Source: Streptomyces bikiniensis (lineage in GTDB: Bacteria > Actinomycetota > Actinomycetes > Streptomycetales > Streptomycetaceae). Taken from it: DNA of 64,000 nt. The notes below the pieces were generated by a model, which had not been told where the DNA came from, ran no database searches, and worked only from the letters and a program-made list of their open reading frames with translations. Positions within the stretch are counted from its first letter, which is position 1; each line of letters opens with the position of its first letter. Below are positions 20,203 through 30,898 of this stretch, piece by piece. The stretch lies in assembly GCA_000716465.1 (NCBI GenBank), contig JNWL01000034.1, forward strand, positions 4,401 to 68,400, written 5' to 3'. A program made the position numbers and the translations under genes.

Positions 20203-20220
20203 CACCCCCGAACGGGGGTG
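20203..20220. promoter_or_regulatory. Perfect 18-bp palindrome between GAF-LuxR regulator and acyl-CoA synthetases
   Basis: CACCCCCG-AA-CGGGGGTG has 8-bp arms and a 2-bp centre. It sits in the divergent spacer, 58 bp from the regulator start and 61 bp from the synthetase start. This fits an operator for the neighbouring regulator, though a chance GC palindrome is possible. Confidence 0.5.
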
Positions 20221-20280
20221 GTGAGACCTGGGTCACCGATTACACGATGTCCTGGACCGGTCCCGCAACGAGGAGGACAC

Positions 20281-21960
20281 ATGACGGCAACCAGTGCGAC
20301 CGAGGAGTTCCGGGCCGCCCGGGACTTCCTCCTGGAGCACCGGGAGGACTACGCGGCGGCCTACGAGGGCTTCGCGTGGCCCCGGCCCGAGCGGTTCAAC
20401 TGGGCGCTCGAATGGTTCGACGTCGTCGCGGAGGGCAACGACCGCACCGCCCTGCACATCGTGGAGGAGGACGGCTCCGGGACGAAGGTGTCCTTCGCGG
20501 AGATGTCCGCCCGCTCGAACCGGGTCGCGAACCGGCTGCGGTCCCTGGGCGTCCGCGCCGGGGACCGGATCGTGGTCATGCTGGGCAACCAGGTCGAGCT
20601 GTGGGAGACCGTCCTCGCCGCGATGAAGCTGCGGGCCGTCGTCATCCCCGCCACCCCGCTCCTCGGCCCCGCCGACCTGCGCGACCGCGTCGACCGGGGC
20701 CGCGCCCGCCACGTCCTCGTGCGCGCCGAGGACACCGCCAAGTTCGACGACGTCCCCGGCGACTACACCCGGATCGCGGTCGGCGGCGACGGGACGGGGG
20801 AGTGGCGGGAGTACGAGCTCGCCGCCCGCGAGTCCGACGCCTTCGAGCCGGACGGCGACACGCGCGCCGACGACACCCTGATGCTGTACTTCACCTCGGG
20901 CACGACCGCCCGCCCCAAACTGGTCGAGCACACCCACACCTCGTACCCGGTCGGGCACCTCGCCACCATGTACTGGATCGGGCTCAAGCCCGGCGACGTG
21001 CACCTCAACATCTCCTCGCCCGGCTGGGCCAAGCACGCCTGGTCCAACCTCTTCGCCCCGTGGAACGCCGAGGCGACCGTCTTCGTCCACAACTACACGC
21101 GCTTCGACCCGGCCCGCCTCATGGACGAGATGGAGCGGAACGGGGTCACCAGCTTCTGCGCCCCGCCGACCGTCTGGCGGATGCTGATCCAGGCCGACCT
21201 GGGGCAGCTCAAGACCCCGCCGCGCGAGGTCGTCGCCGCCGGCGAACCGCTCAACCCCGAGGTCATCGAGGCCGTCCGGCGCGCCTGGGGCATCACCGTC
21301 CGCGACGGCTTCGGGCAGACCGAGACCGCCGTCCAGGTCTCCAACAGCCCCGGCCAGCGCCTCAAGGAGGGCTCCATGGGCCGCCCGAGCCCCGGCTACC
21401 GGGTGACCCTGGTCGATCCGGTGAGCGGCCGCCCGGACGTCGACGAGGGCGAGATCTGCCTCGACCTGTCCGCCCGCCCGGTGGGTCTGATGGCCGGCTA
21501 CCACGGCGACCCGGAGCGCACGGCGGAGGCGATGGCCGGCGGCCACTACCGCACCGGCGACATCGGCGCGCGGGACGCGGACGGCTACATCACCTACATC
21601 GGCCGGTCCGACGACGTCTTCAAGGCCTCCGACTACAAGATCAGCCCGTTCGAGCTGGAGAGCGCGCTCCTGGAGCACGAGGCCGTCGCCGAGACCGCCG
21701 TCGTCCCCGCTCCCGACCCGCTGCGGCTCGCCGTCCCCAAGGCGTACGTGGTCCTCGCGGCGGGCTGGGAGCCGGGCCCGGAGACCGCGAAGGCCCTCTT
21801 CGCGCACTCGCGCGCGGTCCTCGCCCCGTACAAGCGGATCCGGCGCATCGAGTTCGCCGACCTGCCCAAGACCGTCTCCGGCAAGATCCGCCGGGTGGAG
21901 CTGCGCCGCCTCACCGCCGAGGGCGGCGGCACCGAGTACGCGGAAGGGGACCTCGCATGA
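20281..21960 (+). CDS. AMP-forming acyl-CoA synthetase (medium-chain/acetyl type)
   Basis: Activates a carboxylic acid to its CoA thioester through an acyl-AMP. 559 aa. Motifs: ATP loop [17 protein letters not shown] near residue 205, [41 protein letters not shown], and the catalytic Lys in [14 protein letters not shown] near the C-terminus. The start is clear: GAGGAGG precedes the ATG by 5 bases. The stop overlaps the start of the next synthetase (ATGA). Chain length cannot be fixed from motifs; the SPGWAKHAW region resembles the medium-chain/methylbutyryl-CoA group. Confidence 0.9.
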   Translation: MTATSATEEFRAARDFLLEHREDYAAAYEGFAWPRPERFNWALEWFDVVAEGNDRTALHIVEEDGSGTKVSFAEMSARSNRVANRLRSLGVRAGDRIVVMLGNQVELWETVLAAMKLRAVVIPATPLLGPADLRDRVDRGRARHVLVRAEDTAKFDDVPGDYTRIAVGGDGTGEWREYELAARESDAFEPDGDTRADDTLMLYFTSGTTARPKLVEHTHTSYPVGHLATMYWIGLKPGDVHLNISSPGWAKHAWSNLFAPWNAEATVFVHNYTRFDPARLMDEMERNGVTSFCAPPTVWRMLIQADLGQLKTPPREVVAAGEPLNPEVIEAVRRAWGITVRDGFGQTETAVQVSNSPGQRLKEGSMGRPSPGYRVTLVDPVSGRPDVDEGEICLDLSARPVGLMAGYHGDPERTAEAMAGGHYRTGDIGARDADGYITYIGRSDDVFKASDYKISPFELESALLEHEAVAETAVVPAPDPLRLAVPKAYVVLAAGWEPGPETAKALFAHSRAVLAPYKRIRRIEFADLPKTVSGKIRRVELRRLTAEGGGTEYAEGDLA

Positions 21961-23555
21961 GCACGCCGGAACTCTCGTACGCGCACGGCACCTCCACCAC
22001 CCCGCTGCTCGGGGACACCATCGGAGCCAACTTGGACCGGGCCGTCGCCGCCTGGCCCGACCGCGAGGCGCTGGTCGACGTCCCCACCGGGCGCCGCTGG
22101 ACGTACGCGGAGTTCGGCGCGGACGTCGACCGGCTCGCCGGGGCGCTGCTCGGCAGCGGCGTCCGCAAGGGCGACCGGGTCGGCGTCTGGGCCGTGAACT
22201 GCGCGGAATGGGTCCTCGTCCAGTACGCCACCGCCCGCGTCGGCGCCGTCATGGTCACCATCAACCCGGCCTACCGCGCCCACGAGTTGGCGTACGTGCT
22301 CAACCAGTCGGGCGTCTCCCTGCTCTTCGCCTCCCTCGCCCACAGGACGAGCGACTACCGGGCGATGGTCGAGCAAGTGCGGGGAGAGTGCCCGGGGTTG
22401 CGCGAGACGGTGTACTTCGGGGACGCGAGCTGGGACGCGTTTCTCACCCGGACGCCCGGGGAGTCGCGCCCGGAGCCGCTCTCCTGCGACGAGCCCGTCA
22501 ACATCCAGTACACCTCGGGGACCACGGGCTTCCCGAAGGGGGCCACGCTCTCCCACCACAACATCCTCAACAACGGTTACTTCGTCGGGGAGATGATCGG
22601 CTACAGCGAGCAGGACAGAATCTGCATTCCCGTCCCGTTCTACCACTGTTTCGGCATGGTCATGGGCAACCTCGCGGCCACCTCGCACGGTGCCTGCATG
22701 GTGATCCCCGCCCCCTCCTTCGACCCGGCCGCCACCCTCCGGGCGGTCCAGGAGGAGCGCTGCACCTCGCTGTACGGGGTGCCGACGATGTTCATCGCGG
22801 AGCTGAACCTCCCCGACTTCGCGACGTACGACCTGTCCACCCTCCGCACCGGCATCATGGCGGGCTCGCCGTGTCCGGTGGAGGTGATGAAGCGGGTGGT
22901 CGCCGAGATGAACATGGCGGAGGTGTCGATCTGCTACGGCATGACCGAGACCTCGCCCGTCTCCACCCAGACCCGCCGCGACGACGACCTGGAGCGCCGC
23001 ACCGGCACCGTCGGCCGGGTCCTGCCGCACGTCGAGGTGAAGGTCGTGGACCCGGCGAGCGGGCTGACCGTGGAGCGCGGCGCGGCGGGCGAACTGTGCA
23101 CCCGGGGCTACGGCGTGATGCTCGGCTACTGGGACGAGCCGGAGAAGACCGCCGAGGCGATCGACCCCGGCCGCTGGATGCACACCGGCGACCTGGCGGT
23201 GATGCGCGAGGACGGCTACGTGCAGATCGTCGGCCGCATCAAGGACATGATCATCCGGGGCGGTGAGAACGTCTACCCGCGCGAGATCGAGGAGTTCCTG
23301 CACGGCCACCCCAAGGTCGCGGACGTCCAGGTGGTCGGGGTCCCCGACGAGCGCTACGGCGAGGAGATCCTGGCCTGCGTGATCCCCCGCGACCCGGCCG
23401 ACCCGCCCACCCCGGAGGAGATCACCGCCTTCTGCCGCGACCGCCTCGCCCACTACAAGATCCCGCGCCGGGTGGAGATCCTCGCGGAGTTCCCGATGAC
23501 GGTGAGCGGGAAGGTGCGGAAGGTGGAGCTGCGGGAGCGGTACGCCGGGAACTAG
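21957..23555 (+). CDS. AMP-forming fatty acyl-CoA synthetase (FadD-like)
   Basis: Second enzyme of the coupled pair. 532 aa. Motifs: [16 protein letters not shown] near residue 190, [63 protein letters not shown], and the C-terminal Lys in [12 protein letters not shown]. The ATG at 21957 overlaps the upstream stop. Two different synthetases translated together suggest handling of a mixture of acids, for example branched and straight chains, under the GAF-LuxR regulator. A strong hairpin follows directly. Confidence 0.9.
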   Translation: MSTPELSYAHGTSTTPLLGDTIGANLDRAVAAWPDREALVDVPTGRRWTYAEFGADVDRLAGALLGSGVRKGDRVGVWAVNCAEWVLVQYATARVGAVMVTINPAYRAHELAYVLNQSGVSLLFASLAHRTSDYRAMVEQVRGECPGLRETVYFGDASWDAFLTRTPGESRPEPLSCDEPVNIQYTSGTTGFPKGATLSHHNILNNGYFVGEMIGYSEQDRICIPVPFYHCFGMVMGNLAATSHGACMVIPAPSFDPAATLRAVQEERCTSLYGVPTMFIAELNLPDFATYDLSTLRTGIMAGSPCPVEVMKRVVAEMNMAEVSICYGMTETSPVSTQTRRDDDLERRTGTVGRVLPHVEVKVVDPASGLTVERGAAGELCTRGYGVMLGYWDEPEKTAEAIDPGRWMHTGDLAVMREDGYVQIVGRIKDMIIRGGENVYPREIEEFLHGHPKVADVQVVGVPDERYGEEILACVIPRDPADPPTPEEITAFCRDRLAHYKIPRRVEILAEFPMTVSGKVRKVELRERYAGN

Positions 23556-24112
23556 GGCCTGTCCGACCCTGATCCGCCGGACAGGCCCTGGCGGGTGCCG
23601 GTGAGGTCCCTGCGCATGCAGACGCGGGGCCAGGCCGCCAGGCCGTGGGCCGCCTCCGCGTGGACGATCGCGCGCAGGCCCTCCGTGAGGGCCGGGTCGG
23701 AGTCGGTGAGGGGGCGGAAGCCGAGCCGGGCGTAGTACGGGGCGTTCCAGGGCACCTCGGCGAAGGTCGTCAGGGTCAGCGCCGTCAGGCCCTCCTCCCC
23801 GGCGGTCACCGCCAGGTGCTCGATCAGGGCCCGCCCGACGCCCCGGCGGGCGGCGTCCGGGTGCACCGACACCTGCTCGATGTGGGCGGCGCCGTCGACC
23901 GGGTCGATGAGCAGGTACGCCACCGGACGGTCGGCGGCGTCCGCCGCGACCCGGGCCCGGCCCGCCCGGCGGTACGCCTCCAGGGTCTCCAGGGACGGCG
24001 GGTCGTCGTCGGCGATCGCCGCCATGCCGAGGGAGCGGAAGGGTTCGCCCGCCGCCCGCTCGATGTCCTGGAGCAGCGGGAGGTCGGCCGCGACGGCCGC
24101 TCTGATGCGCAT
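23552..24112 (-). CDS. GNAT-family N-acetyltransferase
   Basis: 186 aa with the GNAT acetyl-CoA site: [23 protein letters not shown] (motif A, RRGVGRA) near residues 80-100, then [10 protein letters not shown] (motif B). Typical RimI-like length plus a short extension. The last codons ([12 protein letters not shown]) are encoded inside the hairpin that ends the convergent synthetase operon. Substrate unknown. Confidence 0.88.
   Translation of the reverse strand: MRIRAAVAADLPLLQDIERAAGEPFRSLGMAAIADDDPPSLETLEAYRRAGRARVAADAADRPVAYLLIDPVDGAAHIEQVSVHPDAARRGVGRALIEHLAVTAGEEGLTALTLTTFAEVPWNAPYYARLGFRPLTDSDPALTEGLRAIVHAEAAHGLAAWPRVCMRRDLTGTRQGLSGGSGSDRP
23554..23589. terminator. Bidirectional hairpin terminator
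   Basis: AGGGCCTGTCCG pairs perfectly with CGGACAGGCCCT across a 12-nt loop. It starts in the stop codon of the acyl-CoA synthetase and also encodes the C-terminus of the GNAT protein on the other strand. Confidence 0.8.
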
Positions 24113-24148
24113 ACGGCAGTATGACGCGGGGCGGGTGCGGGACGGTCC

Positions 24149-24937
24149 TCAGGGGCGGGTGGTGCCGCCCGGCGGCGGCCGGTTCCGGTCCGCGTCCCCG
24201 GGCCGGTCGAGCAGCCCGCCGTCCCGCGAGAAGCGGGGCAGGAACAGGGCGAGCGCCGGATCCCCGTACAGCGCCACGTACAGCTGGACCAGGCGCCCGT
24301 CCGTCACCTCCCGCCGGTGGGCCGGCAGCGGGTACCGCTCGCGCAGCCCGGCGAGCAGCCGCCGCGCCGCACCGGTCGTGACGGGCAGCCGCAGCAGCAC
24401 CGCCACCGCCCCGAGGGCCGGTGGCAGGCCGACCGCCAGCACCGCCGGCAGGTCCGCGCGGAACGCCCCCGTCGCGACCGCCCCGACGAGGACGGTCAAC
24501 AGCACGCAGCCGAGCAGGGCCCGCACCACCCACAGCTGCGCGACCGGCCGCAGCAGCCCGGCCCCGCGCAGCTCGCCGCTGAGCGCGTCCACGGCCCGCC
24601 GCGCCTCGGGGCGCTGCGTGAGGTCCCCCAGGGCGAGGGCCCGGCGGAGCGCCCCGTGCACCCCGAGCTGCACGGGGTCACGGGTCCGGCCCGGCCCGCC
24701 GTTGGCCCGAATCGTATGTTTGCGGCCCGCCGCGACCGCCCCGCGCTGGTGCAGTGCCACGAGCGCCACGATGACGGCGGCCCGCCGCCCGCCGCGCAGC
24801 AGCGCGAGCGCCTGCGGCGTCGGCACGGCGTCCGCGCCCGGTGGACCGCTCTCCCGGCTGCACGTTCGCGCCAGCACGGCGGCGAGCAGCAGCTCGGCCC
24901 ACGCCGCTCCGATGAACCACCACATCCCCGTCGGCAT
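24149..24937 (-). CDS. Membrane protein of the TIGR04222 type, function unknown
   Basis: 262 aa. One hydrophobic helix at the N-terminus (MWWFIGAAWAELLLAAVLA), a soluble stretch with LALLRGGRRAAVIVALVALHQRGAV (a pattern I recall from TIGR04222 proteins), then two adjacent membrane helices (LLGCVLLTVLVGAVATGAF and LPAVLAVGLPPALGAVAVLL). A soluble His/Arg/Pro-rich tail follows. Start at ATG 24937; a GTG 9 bp upstream is possible. No partner or reaction is suggested by the neighbours. Confidence 0.75.
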   Translation of the reverse strand: MPTGMWWFIGAAWAELLLAAVLARTCSRESGPPGADAVPTPQALALLRGGRRAAVIVALVALHQRGAVAAGRKHTIRANGGPGRTRDPVQLGVHGALRRALALGDLTQRPEARRAVDALSGELRGAGLLRPVAQLWVVRALLGCVLLTVLVGAVATGAFRADLPAVLAVGLPPALGAVAVLLRLPVTTGAARRLLAGLRERYPLPAHRREVTDGRLVQLYVALYGDPALALFLPRFSRDGGLLDRPGDADRNRPPPGGTTRP

Positions 24938-25092
24938 GACGCCCACCCCCCAAGGGAGTTGTGCCCGGCGGAGCGTGTTCCTCACGCGTGAATGGCCGAT
25001 TTCGGATGCCGAGGTGTTGTGGGGGGAGGCCGGGGGCGCGCTCCGCGGAGCCCGGGCGCCGGGTGCGGGCGCGGAGGAGCGCGGGCGCGGGG

Positions 25093-26121
25093 TCAGGCGC
25101 CTCCCGCGGCCAGGTCGTCGGCGGCGTGGTTGACCGGCTGCGGGGTGCCGGTCAGGTCGAGGACGAAGAGCGGCAGGCCGACCTCGGCGGCGCGCGTACG
25201 GGCCTCCGGGGTGTAGCCGGCGAGCGAGAAGAACACGCTCGTGGCCGAGGCGCCCAGTCCGTTGAGCCAGAGGCACTCGACCGCCCGCAGTCCGGTGGGG
25301 CGGGTGCTCGGGTCCACCTGGGCGACGAGTCCCGGCGCCCGCAGGTCCACCCCGGAGGCGGGCCGCTCCTCGGGCTGGACGACGTCCCGGAAGCCGAGCC
25401 AGCGCAGGTACGAGGCCGCGGCGGCCACCGCGTCCCGCCCGGTCCGGATCGTCACGGGCCGGAAGGCGCCCCGCGCCGGGGCCGGGCGCGGAGCCGTGGG
25501 CGGCGGCGGGACGTGGGCGGGGTGGCGCTCGGCGAACGGGCGGTACGGCCTCCGGGGCGGCGGGGTGCCGGGGGTGCGCGGGGCGGCGGGACCGGGGGCG
25601 GGGACGCCGGGGCCGGTCCGGTCGGGGCTTTCGCGGCCCGCGCCGGCGTCCGTACGGCCCGGGGCGTCCGTACGCCCCGGGTCGTCCTTATGGCCGGTAC
25701 GGGTGCCGGGACCGGCACCGGCCTCCGAACCGCCCGCGGTGTTCCCGCCACCGGAGCCGCCGGAGCCACCGGGGCCGCCGGAGCCACCGGGGCCACCGGG
25801 GCCGCCCAGGCCGCTCGGGTCGTCGGAAGCGCCCCCGCCGCCCCCGGAGGGCACCGCGTCCGCCGCCCGGACCGGCACCCGCAGGACCGCGCCGCACTGG
25901 CAGCCGAGCTCCGGGTGCGGCCAGTCGTCCTCGCGGCCGCAGGCGCCGCAGCGGACGGTGACCCACTCGTCCGTCCAGTTCCGGTGCGTGATCGGCTCCG
26001 CCACCGCGCCCGCCGCCACCGGCGGCGCCACGGGGCTCCCGCACGCACAGGGGAAGGCGGGCGCCGCGTACGCCTGCGTGCTCAGGCATTCCGGGCAGCG
26101 CACCGGTACCGGATCTCCCAC
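25093..26121 (-). CDS. Zinc-ribbon protein with degenerate Mrr-like nuclease domain
   Basis: 342 aa. N-terminal Cys pairs (CPEC, CAC, then CGACG and CQCG) look like two zinc ribbons in residues 1-75. A long Gly/Pro-rich linker follows, encoded by near-repeated CCGGAGCCACCGGGG units around 25745-25810. The C-terminal 110 residues resemble the Mrr/PD-(D/E)XK fold: GVDLRAPGLVAQVD, FFSLAGYTPEARTRAAEVGLPLFVLD. In active Mrr the QxK lysine is essential; here the position reads QVD, so cleavage activity is doubtful. GTG start at 26121. Likely DNA-related, unproven. Confidence 0.7.
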   Translation of the reverse strand: MGDPVPVRCPECLSTQAYAAPAFPCACGSPVAPPVAAGAVAEPITHRNWTDEWVTVRCGACGREDDWPHPELGCQCGAVLRVPVRAADAVPSGGGGGASDDPSGLGGPGGPGGSGGPGGSGGSGGGNTAGGSEAGAGPGTRTGHKDDPGRTDAPGRTDAGAGRESPDRTGPGVPAPGPAAPRTPGTPPPRRPYRPFAERHPAHVPPPPTAPRPAPARGAFRPVTIRTGRDAVAAAASYLRWLGFRDVVQPEERPASGVDLRAPGLVAQVDPSTRPTGLRAVECLWLNGLGASATSVFFSLAGYTPEARTRAAEVGLPLFVLDLTGTPQPVNHAADDLAAGGA

Positions 26122-26239
26122 GGTCCAACCCCCTGTCGTCCGCTCCCATCGTCCACCCATCCACCGCCCCGGGGGAGGGTGTTCGGCCACTTCGGACACC
26201 CGGAACCGCCCCCGAACCGTTCCGGCACGCGGACCTCCC

Positions 26240-26269
26240 TTGACGGTTCTTCGCCACCCCACCTACATT
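26240..26269 (+). promoter_or_regulatory. Predicted gcl promoter (-35 TTGACG, -10 TACATT)
   Basis: TTGACG at 26240-26245 and TACATT at 26264-26269 with an 18-bp spacer resemble a sigma-70/HrdB promoter. The two AllR-type sites begin 3 bp after the -10 box, so a bound repressor would block initiation or escape. Confidence 0.6.
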
Positions 26270-26271
26270 GC

Positions 26272-26307
26272 TTCCACATAGCAGAACAGCTTTTCCGTAT
26301 TACGGAA
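26272..26307 (+). promoter_or_regulatory. Tandem AllR-type operators in front of gcl
   Basis: TTCCACATAGCAGAA (26272-26286) and the perfect palindrome TTCCGTATTACGGAA (26293-26307) are separated by 6 bp, giving a 21-bp repeat. The same 15-6-15 arrangement occurs in front of hyi, the second malate synthase and allB. The likely ligand is the IclR-family AllR encoded at 53617-54423, since IclR proteins bind short inverted repeats as dimers of dimers. Confidence 0.75.
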
Positions 26308-26377
26308 ACGGGTGGTGAACCTCCGAGACGAGAGGGAAGTCCGCCCGGTTCCGCCCGGCCGAAGCAGGAGCACTCCC

Positions 26378-28165
<1,788 letters not shown>

Positions 28166-28180
28166 CCCCGGAGCCGTGAC

Positions 28181-28218
28181 ACGGCCCCCGTCCCGCCGAG
28201 CACCGGGACGGGGGCCGT
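28181..28218. terminator. Intrinsic terminator after gcl
   Basis: A 15-bp perfect stem (ACGGCCCCCGTCCCG with its complement) around an 8-nt loop followed by TTT. It lies between convergent genes and probably serves both. Confidence 0.88.
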
Positions 28219-28219
28219 T

Positions 28220-29200
28220 TCACGTCCCGGTGCCCTGCGCCCGTACGAGCACCGCGCCCGCCTCCGTCCACTCGTACAGGACCGACCGGCCGGCCCGTCC
28301 CCGCCGGACGAGGCCCGCCTCCCGCAGCACCTTCAGGTGCCGGCCCACCGAGCCGAGGCCCTGCCCGGTCAGGGCCACCAGTTGGCTGGTGGACTTCGGC
28401 GTCCCCAGGCGCACGAGCACCCCCGCCCGCCCCGGTCCGAGCAGCGCGCCCAGGGCCCGCGGCACGACCGGGCCCGAGGCGTCCGCCAGGACGCCCGCGC
28501 AGGGGTAGACCACCGCGAACCGCTCCGTGCCCTCCCAGGACACCCAGCCCGTCGCCGGGGTCACCGGCACGAAGAGCAGCCGGCCGCCGTCGACCGAACG
28601 CGGCGGGTACGGGCGGGCGTTGACCTGGAGCCGACCGTCGCCGAGCCAGCGCATCCGGCCCGGCGACAGCTCGTCCAGGGCCGCCGCCCAGCCGGCCCGG
28701 CCCAACCGCGCGGTCCGCGCCGTCACGTCGGCTTCGAGGATCCTCCGCCGCCGCGGCCACTCCGGGAGCACGGTCTCCTCCCACACCCACGTCAGGACCT
28801 CCGCCATCCGCCCGGGCAGGTCCCGCGCCGAGCGCAGCGGCTCCGGCACGGGGCCGCCGAGGGCGACGGCGAGCTGCGGCACCGCCCCGGCCGGGTCGGC
28901 GGCGCGGACGGCCTCCACCTCCTCCCCGAAGGGGCGCTCGCCCTCGCCGAGCGGTGGCGGCGTCAGGAAGTCCGCGTTCCAGGTGGGGCCGATCGCGGCC
29001 CGTACGAGCAGGGCGTCGAGCGGCTCGGCCGCCAGACGCGCCCGGTAGGCGGGCAGCGAAGAGGCCAGCCAGGCCCGTTCGCCCGGATGGGTCGCGGCGG
29101 CCGCGTGCAGGGTCTTGAGCGCGGCGATCGTCTCGGCCAGCGGCGAGACCACGAAGCGGCCGCCCGCGAGCGAGTCGGTCCCGATCCGCCACCAGCCCAT
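28220..29200 (-). CDS. ArsR-like helix-turn-helix regulator (DUF5937 type)
   Basis: 326 aa. The N-terminal 200 residues (FVVSPLAETIAALKTLH, PTWNADFLTPPP) are the DUF5937 region often found in Streptomyces ArsR-like regulators; the C-terminal 80 residues are a winged helix (STSQLVALTGQGLGSVGRHLKVLREAGLVRRGRAGRSVLYEW). No metal-binding Cys motif is seen. It is divergent from the MFS transporter 81 bp away, which is the probable target. It is embedded in the purine cluster but not clearly part of the pathway. Confidence 0.85.
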   Translation of the reverse strand: MGWWRIGTDSLAGGRFVVSPLAETIAALKTLHAAAATHPGERAWLASSLPAYRARLAAEPLDALLVRAAIGPTWNADFLTPPPLGEGERPFGEEVEAVRAADPAGAVPQLAVALGGPVPEPLRSARDLPGRMAEVLTWVWEETVLPEWPRRRRILEADVTARTARLGRAGWAAALDELSPGRMRWLGDGRLQVNARPYPPRSVDGGRLLFVPVTPATGWVSWEGTERFAVVYPCAGVLADASGPVVPRALGALLGPGRAGVLVRLGTPKSTSQLVALTGQGLGSVGRHLKVLREAGLVRRGRAGRSVLYEWTEAGAVLVRAQGTGT

Positions 29201-29281
29201 CCCGCCGCCCCCCGAGCTCCTCGGTTTCGCCTCCGCGCGAAACGATAACGGTGGGCGCCAAGCGCCCCCGAGACTCCCCGC

Positions 29282-30601
29282 ATGTCCCGTTACCACGCCC
29301 GCCACGGCACCCGTCGGGAAGCCCGTCACGACACCCGCCGGGAAGCCCGTCACGACACCTGCCGGGACGCCCGTCACCGCACCCGCCAGGGCCCCCGCTA
29401 CCGCTCCCTCTTCCGTACCCCCGAATTCGCCCCGCTCTTCCTCACCGGCTCCGCCCACACCGCCGCGCAGACGGTGGCCGGGCTCGGGCTCGCCACCCTC
29501 GTCTTCCGCGCCACCGGTTCGCCGCTCCTCTCGGCCCTGGCCCTCTTCGGGCCCTCGCTCGCCCAGCTCCTCGGCGCGACCACGCTGCTCTCCGCCGCCG
29601 ACCGGCTGCCGCCGCGCGCCGCGCTCTCCGGGATCGCCCTCTTCTTCGCCGTGGGCACGGCCGTCCTGGCGGTCCCCGCCCTCCCCACCTGGGCGGTCTT
29701 CGCGGTCCTCCTCGCCGAGGGGCTCGCGGCCTCGCTGGGCGGCGGGGTGCGGTACGGCCTCCTGAACGAGATCCTGCCGCGCGAGGCGTACCTCCTCGGC
29801 CGCTCGGTGACGAACATGTCCACCGGCGTCTGCCAGATCGGCGGTTTCGCGGCCGGCGGGCTCCTCGTCGCCCTGCTCTCGCCGCGCGGCGCGGTCCTCG
29901 CCGGCGCCGGGCTCTACCTCGCCGCCGCCCTCCTCGCCCGGCTCGGCCTCGCGGCGCGCCCTCCGCGGGCGGAGGGACGCCCCTCGATCGCCGCGACCCG
30001 GCGCGCCAACGCCCTGCTCCTGTCCCTGCCCGCCCGCCGCCGCTGCTACCTCGCGCTCTGGGTGCCCAACGGGCTGATCGTGGGCTGCGAGTCGCTGTTC
30101 GTGCCGTACGCCCCCGAGCGCGCCGGACTCCTCTTCGTCTGCGGCGCGTTCGGAATGCTGGTCGGGGACACCGCCGTCGGCCGCTTCCTGCCGGAGCGGC
30201 TGCGCGCCCGGCTCCGCTTCCCGCTCCAGGCGCTGCTCGCGGCCCCGTTCCTGCTCTTCGCCCTCGACCCCGGGCTTCCGCTCGCGCTCGCCGCCGTGAC
30301 CGTGTCGGCAGTGGGGTACGGGGCGAGCCTGCTGCACCAGGAGCGGTTGACGGCCCTGGTGCCGGAGGAGCTGGGCGGTCACGCCCTGGGCCTGCACTCC
30401 TCGGGGATGCTGGCGTTCCAGGGGGTGAGCGCGGCCCTGGCCGGCACCCTGGCCCAGTACGCCTCGCCGCGGACCGGGATGGTGCTCCTCGCCGTCGCCT
30501 CGCTCGCCGTGACGTTCCTCCTGGCGCGGGCCGACCGGCGGGAAACGAAGAAGAGCGCGGAACCAGGGACCGTAAACCTGGTTCCGCGCTCTCCCGTCTG
30601 A
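29282..30601 (+). CDS. MFS transporter with N-terminal octapeptide repeats
   Basis: 439 aa. Residues about 10-41 are four 8-residue units of the type TRREARHD/TCRDARHR, encoded by four 24-bp DNA repeats. The conserved part begins at RSLFRTPEFAPLFLTGSAHT, which matches the start of a family of 10-12 TM Streptomyces exporters usually paired with a DUF5937 regulator, as here. Later segments include GYGASLLHQERLTALVPEELGGHALGL. The stop falls beyond the left arm of a terminator hairpin, so the last 16 codons overlap it. Substrate unknown. Confidence 0.85.
   Translation: MSRYHARHGTRREARHDTRREARHDTCRDARHRTRQGPRYRSLFRTPEFAPLFLTGSAHTAAQTVAGLGLATLVFRATGSPLLSALALFGPSLAQLLGATTLLSAADRLPPRAALSGIALFFAVGTAVLAVPALPTWAVFAVLLAEGLAASLGGGVRYGLLNEILPREAYLLGRSVTNMSTGVCQIGGFAAGGLLVALLSPRGAVLAGAGLYLAAALLARLGLAARPPRAEGRPSIAATRRANALLLSLPARRRCYLALWVPNGLIVGCESLFVPYAPERAGLLFVCGAFGMLVGDTAVGRFLPERLRARLRFPLQALLAAPFLLFALDPGLPLALAAVTVSAVGYGASLLHQERLTALVPEELGGHALGLHSSGMLAFQGVSAALAGTLAQYASPRTGMVLLAVASLAVTFLLARADRRETKKSAEPGTVNLVPRSPV
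29308..29403 (+). repeat. Four tandem 24-bp repeats in the MFS gene
   Basis: Units at 29308-29331, 29332-29355, 29356-29379 and 29380-29403. The first two differ by one base (CACCCGTCGGG against CACCCGCCGGG); the last is the most diverged. They keep the frame and give an Arg/His-rich cytosolic leader. Confidence 0.85.
30552..30592. terminator. Hairpin terminator overlapping the 3' end of the MFS gene
   Basis: A 16-bp perfect stem (AGAGCGCGGAACCAGG with its complement) and a 9-nt loop. It is inside the coding sequence, 9 bp before the stop. It may also stop transcription from the catalase side. The following 30602-30898 shows no gene. Confidence 0.8.
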
Positions 30602-30898
30602 TGTCCGCCCGACGGTGCGAGGCTGGCGCGACAGGACGTTCGCGCCGCCGGGCGGAGTCTCGGGATTCCCCGTACGGGGGAGGCGTTGGGACCGCGGCGG
30701 TGCCGACGGGCGGAGCGGCCGTCCCCTCCTTCAGGTCAGGAAGGGGGCCGTCGCCCTTACCACCGCACTGGCTCGGCGCCGCCGCGGTCCTCACGCTGTC
30801 CGGTCCACCGGCCACCCCTCATTCGGGCCGGTGTTCCGGACCGCGTACGGCGCTGACCTCCCGTCAAGTGCCGTACGCAGTCTGGGTTCCGCCGTGGA

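Noticed and set aside
25740-25815. Repeat array in the zinc-ribbon gene as a CRISPR or minisatellite locus
   Set aside because: The units are short, imperfect Gly-Pro codon runs in one reading frame, without spacers.
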